Assembly (NCBI GenBank): GCA_050256555.1 | Contig: JBBWWC010000285.1 | Location: 1 to 12,679 of the forward strand | DNA from: UBA1146 sp050256555 | GTDB taxonomy: Bacteria; Planctomycetota; UBA8108; UBA1146 | Reading direction: 5' to 3' | Length of the DNA: 12,679 nt | Shown here: piece after piece, positions 7,176 to 12,679 of the stretch | Position numbering within the stretch: the stretch's first letter is position 1 | Layout: the number at the start of each line of letters is the position of its first letter | Translations under genes and position numbers: made by a program | The notes under the pieces: model-generated | The model's database searches: none | What the model saw: the letters and a program-made list of their open reading frames with translations, nothing else | Told to the model about the DNA's origin: nothing

Positions 7176-8030
7176 TCAGAACTGAAACCGACGTGCCAGC
7201 TCTGCGACGATGGGTGCGGTTCCTGAAATTGCCTGTCCAAGAAACTCATCGGCTAACGGCAATGGTTCACTACCGACAAGGATTGCACCACTAGCCAGCA
7301 AGATCGGCTCGATGGCCGCCAGATCATAAAGAGCCACTCGTGGATCGATCATTGCGTCACAAGCCCCCTCCGCCACCAGCATGTGCCCCATCCAGTCGCC
7401 GTATCCACGGTTTCTTCGTGAGGATGAAATCACCCCTGTAAAAGAATCCCACATCCCGGCATTTTGAATATGCTTCAATCCACCATGCGCAATGAAAGCG
7501 TCATCGATTCGAGCGCAATGACGACTCTGCAATTTTCGAGCACGCACCGATGGCAAAGTAGTTCCCGGACCTTTCCAGGCTCCAACATCTGGCCCACCCC
7601 ACCAGCACTGCCCTCGTTGGTCTACGGAACCTTCCTGCGCCCCCAGTACCGGAGAATGAACTAAACCGAGCGCTGGTAAGCCATCGAGTTGAAGACCCAC
7701 GAGAACTGCAAAGTGCGGCACTCCATCGATAAAATTCTGGGTGCCGTCGATAGGGTCGATGACCCATCGATCACGAGAATCCCCCTCATGGCCATGCTCT
7801 TCACCAAAAATGCCCAGTTCGGGAGCTCCGCGACGGAGGATTTCTCTCATCACCTCTTCGGACTCCTGGTCTGCCCGTGTGACAGGAGTTCCATCCTTCT
7901 TCGCATCGATGACGAGACTGCGATCCAGAAAGTACCGCCTGGAAATTTCCCCGGCTGCTTGAACCGCATGAAGTGCGACCTCCAGAAGCATCTCCAGCTC
8001 GATAGTTTTCTTTCGAGCTGCAGAATCCAA
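7176..8030 (-). CDS. Inositol-monophosphatase-family phosphatase, HisN-like
   Basis: 284 residues from TTG 8030. AGGAG at 8043-8039 lies 8 nt before this TTG but only 2 nt before GTG 8036, so the TTG fits better; GTG would add two residues. Mg-dependent IMPase fold: KKDGTPVTRAD (D54), GEE with E78, the metal-binding WVIDPIDGTQNF with D92 and D95, and the C-terminal metal/substrate residue D236 in YDLAAIEPI. The stretch GYGDWMGHMLVAEGACDAMIDP resembles the HisN-type histidinol-phosphatase branch more than archetypal SuhB, so histidinol phosphate is a possible substrate, but inositol phosphate or PAP are not excluded. The gene begins right after the TGA of the radical SAM gene (8046-8048), with its ribosome site in the gap, so it is the last gene of that operon. 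Confidence 0.9.
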   Translation of the reverse strand: MDSAARKKTIELEMLLEVALHAVQAAGEISRRYFLDRSLVIDAKKDGTPVTRADQESEEVMREILRRGAPELGIFGEEHGHEGDSRDRWVIDPIDGTQNFIDGVPHFAVLVGLQLDGLPALGLVHSPVLGAQEGSVDQRGQCWWGGPDVGAWKGPGTTLPSVRARKLQSRHCARIDDAFIAHGGLKHIQNAGMWDSFTGVISSSRRNRGYGDWMGHMLVAEGACDAMIDPRVALYDLAAIEPILLASGAILVGSEPLPLADEFLGQAISGTAPIVAELARRFQF

Positions 8031-8045
8031 GGTCACTTCTCCTAA

Positions 8046-10922
8046 TCAGACCGAAATCGCCATGTTAGGAGTCGGACTCGGAAGCAGTCTTCTTCGAATC
8101 ACCTGCGTTCCGGACGGCACCACTCCATCAAAAATCCTCAACAGAACCTCTTCTGGCTTGGCTCGATGGTCTCCATTCAAACAGATTCGCATCTGCAACA
8201 TTCGCTCATCGTCACGAATCGACATCAAGCTCGTCGCATCAGCAGGAATTTCCTCGACCCACGACACGGCGGCAATGCCCGGTCTGATATCGGAAGTCTT
8301 GAGCTTGCCCTTCTTGGTCGTTCTTTCGACCAGAATTTCCGACTCCGCAAGCAGCTCCTCGATCGCATCGGGGCGAACACCTTCTGCAGATTCACGTGGC
8401 ACCAGGACAAAAACATCGGCCCAGCCAGTCACAGCGGACAACTTCGGTGCTTCTTGACCCAGGGCATGAATCGATCTGAGCTTGAGACCTTCAGGGACCT
8501 GCGCCGAAAGAATCGAGAGCAACTCTTCTTCCCCGACATCCTGTTGAAGTCGTAAATCCATCACTTCGGAGAGCCCAGCCATACCTAATCGTAATGGCGG
8601 ACCAAAAGACAGCTGAGGAATTGGATGGAACCCTTGCGAGTAAGAAGGAGAAAATCCAGCTCGACGGATCGCTCGTGGGAACATCCTGTTCAGATCCAGG
8701 TGTCCCATGAAGCGAGCCGTCCCGACCTTCGCATAACGAACCCGATAAGCAAAGCTGGGTCGATCCAGTTCCGGTCTAACAGGAGGTAAATTGCGATTTT
8801 CCCGGGCCAGGAAACGTTCGCGAGATTGCTCACGGACCAACTCCACACCGGCATCGGTCTGAGAAGCGTCCTGGGTTTCATCGCGATGGGCATCGAGATA
8901 TTCAAGATGCTCGATACGCTCTTCCTTCATCCGGGAAAGATCGCAGGCGATTCCGCAGTCGTAACAAACAAGACGCCTCTTGTCCGCTGTGGCATCTTCC
9001 AGGTTGTTATAATGAGTCAACTTCCGGCCCGGCTTCCCACAAGGGTGAGAAGTCCTGTCCTTCAGAGCTCGCTGATATTCTCTGACAAGGAACTTATGTT
9101 CCACACCGCAGTCGATGTGATCCCATGGCAACCTGGCATCGACAGGAATCGTTTGCAAATAACGATACCGATCAATTTCATGCTCTTCGATCGCCTCCAT
9201 CCAGAGATCAAAACGGAGCCGGTCAGACCAACCGTCAAAACGTGCTCCGTTACGCCAAGCGGTTTCGATCACGTCGCAGAGAACACGATCCCCGCGACTG
9301 AGAATCCCCTCGATGTGACTGGTGGTTGGATCGTGCCAGCGGAAGGTCAGCCCAGGAACCCGGGTCCACTTCCGCAAAGCCTGGTGCTTCTTTTCGATCT
9401 CCGGGATGTCATCCATCGGCGCCCACTGAAATGGTGTGAATGGCTTTGGCACGTGACTGGAAACGGAAACGGTAATGTTCGCCCGTCCCTTGGGAAGATA
9501 CTCGCGCGCAATACCAAGCATACGCTTACCGGTCTCGGCAATACCACGAACATCTTCCTCTTCCTCGGACGGCAACCCGATCATGAAGTACAACTTCATC
9601 TTCCGCCAACCACGAGAGAAGATCCTGTGCGCACTCTTGGCGATGTCTTCCTCGGTGATATTCTTATTCACGACATCGCGCATCCGCTGGGTTCCTGCTT
9701 CAGGAGCAAATGTCAGGGAAGTATTCCGAACGCTGGCCATTTCATCGAGCATCCCATCTGTGAGGCCGTAGGCTCGCAGAGATGAGACCGAAAGAGAGAT
9801 GTTCTTTTCTCGTAACTCGGGCATCACTTTCTTGACCAGTGGCTCGATGGCGGTGTAATCCGCGGTGGAAAGGCTGGTCAGGGAAACTTCATCGAAGCCC
9901 CCGCAGCGAACTGCATCGCGGACAGTATCATGAATCTCTTCCGGCGATCTTTCCCTGACCGGTCGATAGATCATCCCCGCCTGACAGAAACGACATCCCT
10001 CGGTACAACCACGCGCCACCTCAATACTGACCCGGTCAAATACAACTTCTGTATTGGGCACCGGAGAGCAGGAAGGAAAAGGGAACTCGCCCAGATCCGG
10101 GACATGAGATCGAGAAATTTTTTCTGGTACACGTTCATCGAGGGGTGCATCGACTACCGTCACCCCGGTCGCGGGTTCTATCTTGGTGCTGTAAAGAGAC
10201 GGAACGTAAACTCCATCCATCTGACTGATGTGGATGAGTCGCTCACGACGCCCAATGCCCTGATCTTTCAGTTCACGCCAGCGCTTGACGACAGCGTGGA
10301 AGAATCCCTCACCATCCCCGATCAAGAACGCGTCGATAAAGGCACTCATCGGCTCCGGCTGGAAAGCGACCGGCCCACCGGCCATGACCAGGGGGCATTC
10401 ATCATCACGATCTACCGACCGGATCGGAATCCCGCCCAGGTCGAGCATCGTCAGGATGTTCGTGAAAGTGAGTTCGTACTGCAGTGAGAAACCGACCACG
10501 TCAAAGGAACTCATCGGATCCCATGACTCAAGGCTCACCAGAGGAAGCTCTCGATCACGCAGTTCTTGCTCGCAATCGACCCATGGTGCATAGACCCGTT
10601 CTGCCCGAACTCCATCAAGACCATTGAGATGAGAATAGAGGATCTTGAATCCAAGATGGCTCATGCCGATCTCGTAAACATCGGGGAAGGCTAGCAGAAA
10701 GCTGAGCTCGGACTCCTTCTTGCGAACCGAATGAAGTTCACCGCCGGTATAACGCCCTGGCTTTTCGAGTCGGTGAAGAAATGAGGCATAAGGATGATTC
10801 TTCAGATCACCTTCGTCGGGAATCTGCGAAAGGTCTTCGCCCTCAGCAGCAGAGGAAGGGCCACTTCTGAATCCAACCTTGCCCATCGAATCCCAAAGAG
10901 AATCGTCATTCGTCTCATTCAA
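8046..10922 (-). CDS. B12-binding/radical SAM protein (TIGR03960-like) fused to DUF2344
   Basis: 958 residues from TTG 10922. The conserved part starts near residue 44 (RLEKPGRYTGGE) with a cobalamin-binding-like domain (LAFPDVYEIGMSHLGFKILY, GGPVAFQPEPMSAFIDAFLIGDGE). The radical SAM site is C306-x3-C310-x2-C313 in ARGCTEGCRFCQAG. A Cys cluster C653/C656/C660 (CYDCGIAC) follows. From about residue 724 a DUF2344 (TIGR03936, 'radical SAM-linked') domain runs to the end: RYAKVGTARFMGHLDL, SYSQGFHPIPQLSFG. In many bacteria the two parts are separate adjacent genes, so this is the fused form. The reaction is unknown to me; an RNA or ribosome link is suggested by DUF2344 neighbours elsewhere. Start: the TTG has GGAGAGG 9 nt upstream. 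ATG 11042 would add 40 residues of AT-rich codons without a ribosome site; ATG 10886 is also possible. Confidence 0.9.
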   Translation of the reverse strand: MNETNDDSLWDSMGKVGFRSGPSSAAEGEDLSQIPDEGDLKNHPYASFLHRLEKPGRYTGGELHSVRKKESELSFLLAFPDVYEIGMSHLGFKILYSHLNGLDGVRAERVYAPWVDCEQELRDRELPLVSLESWDPMSSFDVVGFSLQYELTFTNILTMLDLGGIPIRSVDRDDECPLVMAGGPVAFQPEPMSAFIDAFLIGDGEGFFHAVVKRWRELKDQGIGRRERLIHISQMDGVYVPSLYSTKIEPATGVTVVDAPLDERVPEKISRSHVPDLGEFPFPSCSPVPNTEVVFDRVSIEVARGCTEGCRFCQAGMIYRPVRERSPEEIHDTVRDAVRCGGFDEVSLTSLSTADYTAIEPLVKKVMPELREKNISLSVSSLRAYGLTDGMLDEMASVRNTSLTFAPEAGTQRMRDVVNKNITEEDIAKSAHRIFSRGWRKMKLYFMIGLPSEEEEDVRGIAETGKRMLGIAREYLPKGRANITVSVSSHVPKPFTPFQWAPMDDIPEIEKKHQALRKWTRVPGLTFRWHDPTTSHIEGILSRGDRVLCDVIETAWRNGARFDGWSDRLRFDLWMEAIEEHEIDRYRYLQTIPVDARLPWDHIDCGVEHKFLVREYQRALKDRTSHPCGKPGRKLTHYNNLEDATADKRRLVCYDCGIACDLSRMKEERIEHLEYLDAHRDETQDASQTDAGVELVREQSRERFLARENRNLPPVRPELDRPSFAYRVRYAKVGTARFMGHLDLNRMFPRAIRRAGFSPSYSQGFHPIPQLSFGPPLRLGMAGLSEVMDLRLQQDVGEEELLSILSAQVPEGLKLRSIHALGQEAPKLSAVTGWADVFVLVPRESAEGVRPDAIEELLAESEILVERTTKKGKLKTSDIRPGIAAVSWVEEIPADATSLMSIRDDERMLQMRICLNGDHRAKPEEVLLRIFDGVVPSGTQVIRRRLLPSPTPNMAISV

Positions 10923-11091
10923 AGGATCTATCCTCTCCGAACAAACGAGCGGAAAAATGGTTGTGAAACGGTATTCGACCTTGCCATCGGAAAGCCTTAC
11001 CCATTCAAGCCACAAATTTAAATTCGGTAGAAATCGTACCATAGAGGCCGACTGCTGGCATTTGGATCCGAAATGAACGAATCAGCCTCGA

Positions 11092-11556
11092 TCAGGCGAG
11101 ATCCTCAAGCTTCCCGGTCTCGCCAGGGGCCTCAGCTTCCTCAGTAGTCTCCTCAAATTCCTCAGAGTCCTCAGTCTCCTCGACCACTAAAGGCACTCCT
11201 GTGGCCAACTCGCCTTGATTCGAGTGGCTCGTCCCCAAATCGCCCAGCAGAGCTTCATGACGCGAAAGAACCGCCATGATCGCCTCCTGGATTCTTTTCC
11301 GGGCGAGCGAGACTTCACGACACAATTCCGGATCGATGGTCGAAGAGATTTCACCCCAGCACTCCAGAACTCCAGCTACCGAGTTATGGATTTCGCGAAT
11401 CTTTTGCTGCGCTTGAGCGGCTTCTGTCGCCTGAGCCACCAGATCCACGCCGGAGACATCACAGCTAGCCAGGAGCTGTTCATAGATAAGAGCTTGATCC
11501 TGAAAAGCCTTCAATAACTGTCCGGCCTGGGTCTCATTTGTGTCTATAGAAGTCAT
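11092..11556 (-). CDS. Acidic helical protein, 154 aa, unknown function
   Basis: The ATG 11556 follows GGTG by 4 nt and comes 3 nt after the TGA of the 47-aa gene, so the genes are translationally close. Residues about 10-115 look like amphipathic helices (LLKAFQDQALIYEQLLASC, ATEAAQAQQKIREIHN, REVSLARKRIQEAIMAVL), weakly like FlgN-type or other coiled-coil chaperones. Residues about 124-154 are a low-complexity acidic tail rich in Glu. There are three Cys and no signal peptide or membrane span. No flagellar gene is visible, so FlgN is only a guess. It sits between a MerR regulator plus membrane peptide and the radical SAM gene. I do not recognise the family. Confidence 0.7.
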   Translation of the reverse strand: MTSIDTNETQAGQLLKAFQDQALIYEQLLASCDVSGVDLVAQATEAAQAQQKIREIHNSVAGVLECWGEISSTIDPELCREVSLARKRIQEAIMAVLSRHEALLGDLGTSHSNQGELATGVPLVVEETEDSEEFEETTEEAEAPGETGKLEDLA

Positions 11557-11559
11557 ATT

Positions 11560-11703
11560 TCACCGGTTTTTCTGACGGAACCTTCCAATTCGAGAAACCC
11601 AGCGTAACGGAATCAGGCGTGCTCCACTACGAATCGGAACCAATTGAATCGCAAGAGCCAGTGCTAGCGCTGCCGTAAGAAAGGGAGGCTCAGTCCATGC
11701 CAT
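11560..11703 (-). CDS. 47-aa single-span basic membrane peptide
   Basis: ATG 11703 directly follows the TAG of the MerR-like gene (11706-11704). The AGGAG at its ribosome site lies 9 nt upstream, inside the last codons of that gene. The peptide is MAWTEPP, then a hydrophobic span (FLTAALALALAIQLVPI, about residues 8-24), then a basic tail with eight Arg/Lys and no acidic residue, ending RFRQKNR. By the positive-inside rule the tail should be cytoplasmic. The next gene starts 3 nt after its TGA. Exact packing, a good ribosome site and a coherent membrane-peptide sequence argue for a real gene. Function unknown; it may bind the acidic neighbour or simply be a small membrane subunit (inference). 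Confidence 0.65.
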   Translation of the reverse strand: MAWTEPPFLTAALALALAIQLVPIRSGARLIPLRWVSRIGRFRQKNR

Positions 11704-11961
11704 CTATATTTTCTCCTCATCGATCATCTGCTTGATTTGCTTCAAAGAAAAATCCTGGTCCTGTAAGGACCGAATTCGTGCCAGTCGCTCAAAAACCCAC
11801 TCGGCATACAGTCGATGCCCGGCTGGAGTACGTTCCTCTTCCTCAATAAATCCGCCCACGGTGTAATCGTGAATGGTCTGACGGGAGATTCCCGTGGCGG
11901 CCATCACTTCGCCGATCTTGAATAATTTGAGTGGGACCTTCCCCACCAACCGATCCGGCAC
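11704..11961 (-). CDS. MerR-type HTH-only transcriptional regulator
   Basis: 85 residues. The MerR winged-helix domain (about 13-82) shows LFKIGEVMAATGISRQTIHDYT, then GFIEEEERTPAGHRLY and a closing DFSLKQIKQMIDEE helix. There is no C-terminal coiled coil or effector-binding domain, so it is about two-thirds the length of a normal MerR protein. It may dimerise differently or work with a partner protein. The start GTG 11961 is preceded by a G-rich run about 10 nt upstream; TTG 11949 and GTG 11946 are alternatives and would remove only non-conserved residues. It is the first gene of a tight series with the 47-aa peptide and the 154-aa protein, and may regulate its own promoter, where tandem repeats lie. 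Confidence 0.87.
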   Translation of the reverse strand: MPDRLVGKVPLKLFKIGEVMAATGISRQTIHDYTVGGFIEEEERTPAGHRLYAEWVFERLARIRSLQDQDFSLKQIKQMIDEEKI

Positions 11962-11970
11962 CGTGGAACA

Positions 11971-12020
11971 CCCCCCCCTCGTTCAATTTCCATCCGACAC
12001 GGGTGACGACCCGCCCCCCC
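11971..12020 (-). promoter_or_regulatory. G-rich leader of the MerR-like gene with two homopolymer tracts
   Basis: The transcribed strand has a run of seven G (opposite 12014-12020) and a run of eight G (opposite 11971-11978) within 50 nt. The second lies about 10 nt before the GTG start and may serve as the ribosome site. Such tracts can slip during replication. Rest of the 144-nt gap to yidD: the promoter candidate and repeats listed separately. Confidence 0.4.
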
Positions 12021-12029
12021 GAGGTTTGT

Positions 12030-12043
12030 ACTTTACACTTTAT
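12030..12043 (-). repeat. Tandem 7-nt repeat at the MerR-gene promoter
   Basis: The minus strand carries two adjacent heptamers differing only in the last base on that strand's reading (ATAAAGT then GTAAAGT); on the plus strand they are ACTTTAC and ACTTTAT. They cover the proposed -10 element, a sensible place for an autoregulatory site. Short repeats like this can be chance. Confidence 0.35.
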
Positions 12044-12057
12044 AAATCATCCTGCAA
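12030..12057 (-). promoter_or_regulatory. Candidate promoter of the MerR / 47-aa / 154-aa series
   Basis: TTGCAG (12057-12052) and TAAAGT (12035-12030) with a 16-nt spacer, 3 of 6 and 4 of 6 consensus matches. The same TAAAGT hexamer appears in the mqnD promoter candidate. The predicted leader is about 60 nt. Confidence 0.3.
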
Positions 12058-12105
12058 TAGAACTCTCAGTCCGGACGACCAAAATCAGCATCCCACTCCA
12101 GCACG

Positions 12106-12405
12106 CTAAAAATTCGGCGGCTCTGAGGAACTGCCGGGAGCATTTGAAGAACGGGGTCTCTCTGAAGAAGTGTGAGGCGGAACCGGATCATATCCGCCCT
12201 GGCTGAAGGGCTGGCAACGCAGCAGCCGACGAATCCCGAGGAGTACCCCGCGCCAGGGGCCGTGCCGCTCGATGGCTTCCAGTGAATACTGACTGCAGCT
12301 GGGCTCAAAACGGCACAGCGGCGGTAGCCACCGAGAAATCGCTCTCTGATAAAACCGAACGCAGCCCATCAGGCCTCGTGCGACAACTCCCGATCTGGAG
12401 GTCAT
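12106..12405 (-). CDS. yidD: YidD, membrane protein insertion efficiency factor
   Basis: 99 residues from ATG 12405, which has GAGG 5 nt upstream. A TTG at 12450 would lengthen it into rnpA without a ribosome site. YidD is a small protein at the inner face of the cytoplasmic membrane that helps YidC-dependent insertion. Family motifs are complete: GCVRFYQRAIS, CRFEPSCSQYSLEAIERHG, GVLLGIRRLLRCQPFSQGGYDPVP with the three conserved Cys. The tail after DPVP is Ser/Pro-rich and variable. It follows rnpA after 19 nt as usual, but yidC is not next; the MerR-type series follows. Confidence 0.95.
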   Translation of the reverse strand: MTSRSGVVARGLMGCVRFYQRAISRWLPPLCRFEPSCSQYSLEAIERHGPWRGVLLGIRRLLRCQPFSQGGYDPVPPHTSSERPRSSNAPGSSSEPPNF

Positions 12406-12424
12406 AAAAACCTCACTCTCCTCA

Positions 12425-12679
12425 TCAAAAACGCCGCTCTTGAATCGCAAGAGAAATCAACGGCACCACCTCATGAGAGAGATCTTCGAAAGAGAGGTTT
12501 GCGCACCCCGGACGCGGTATGAAGACAAAATCTCGTGGCTCCGGAGACTGATCTCTATGGGTTCGAAAAATCTCGCGTAACCTTCTTTTTAATCGATTAC
12601 GCACCACCGCATTTCCAACCTTGCGGCTCACTGCTAAACCGATACGTGACCACTCACCGGAGTTTGGGTAAATCACAAC
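12425..12679 (-). CDS. rnpA: RnpA, protein subunit of ribonuclease P, 5' part beyond window
   Basis: The C-terminal 84 residues are visible, with the reading frame open to the right edge; about 40-45 N-terminal residues are missing. RnpA helps the RNA subunit mature tRNA 5' ends. The RNR signature is intact: RIGLAVSRKVGNAVVRNRLKRRLREIFR, followed by the DFVFIPRPG strand. An apparent GTG at 12676 is internal, not the start, since conserved sequence begins before it. Upstream (off window) rpmH is expected. Confidence 0.95.
   Translation of the reverse strand, partial: VVIYPNSGEWSRIGLAVSRKVGNAVVRNRLKRRLREIFRTHRDQSPEPRDFVFIPRPGCANLSFEDLSHEVVPLISLAIQERRF

Noticed and set aside
8826..9785. 319-codon plus-strand open frame opposite the radical SAM gene
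   Set aside because: The minus frame holds the CxxxCxxC site and continuous homology; the plus frame has no recognisable domain and is a shadow of biased codons.
9930..10487. 185-codon plus-strand open frame
   Set aside because: Also antisense to the radical SAM core, with low-complexity, family-less sequence.
11135..11190. Repeated CCTCAG-like units resembling a short tandem repeat
   Set aside because: Explained by the Glu-rich acidic tail of the 154-aa protein (GAG/GAA codons on the minus strand).
12425..12676. GTG 12676 as the start of a complete small rnpA
   Set aside because: The conserved RnpA N-terminal region must precede it and the frame is open to the edge, so the gene is truncated by the window.
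1..12679. tRNA, rRNA, CRISPR, insertion sequence or attachment site
   Set aside because: No cloverleaf with a GGTTCGA-type T-arm, no spaced repeats, no transposase or integrase motif found by reading both strands.

Overview
Planctomycete-type genomic segment of about 53-55% GC by eye, with no mobile element, CRISPR array, tRNA or rRNA that I could see. The best phylum clue is the truncated gene at the left edge. It encodes a secreted protein with a CxxCH 'planctomycete cytochrome C' domain followed by the start of a DUF1549 domain, a combination typical of Planctomycetota and also found in Verrucomicrobiota. A futalosine-pathway menaquinone enzyme (MqnD), a radical SAM/DUF2344 fusion protein and a lipobox protein fit a Gram-negative, envelope-complex bacterium. 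The phylum call is inference.

Layout from left to right. (1) 1-707, minus: PSCyt1/DUF1549 protein, cut by the window edge. (2) 941-4405, plus: a lipobox-bearing, beta-rich envelope protein, then a PhoB-like response regulator and a PhoR-like sensor kinase that overlap by 29 nt. (3) 4400-6628, minus: mqnD followed by a DprE1-like FAD oxidase. The kinase and oxidase genes meet tail to tail with a 6-nt overlap. (4) 6629-6896: a divergent regulatory region with a plausible promoter in each direction and an imperfect palindrome on the rightward -35 box. (5) 6897-7130, plus: a small [4Fe-4S] ferredoxin. (6) 7176-11961, minus: a compact five-gene series, in transcription order a HTH-only MerR-type regulator, an unlisted 47-aa basic single-span membrane peptide, an acidic 154-aa helical protein, a B12-binding/radical SAM protein fused to DUF2344, and an inositol-monophosphatase/HisN-like phosphatase. 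(7) 12106-12679, minus: yidD and the 3' part of rnpA, the usual neighbours of rpmH and yidC, but here yidD is followed by the MerR series instead of yidC.

Functional reading. The regulator/kinase pair is a complete two-component system with all catalytic residues. The ferredoxin and MqnD are divergently transcribed, which hints at a shared redox or respiratory theme (inference). RnpA and YidD belong to tRNA 5' processing and membrane-protein insertion.

The most unusual signal is the start of the DprE1-like gene. No ATG, GTG or TTG exists in frame upstream of a codon that would remove the N-terminal FAD-domain segment. A CTG at 5746, directly downstream of a very strong Shine-Dalgarno run, gives a full-length protein whose landmark residues fall almost where they do in mycobacterial DprE1. 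Several neighbouring genes also appear to use GTG or TTG. The second point of interest is the MerR / 47-aa membrane peptide / acidic protein trio, whose function I cannot name. I saw no convincing Rho-independent terminator (hairpin plus T-run) in the window.
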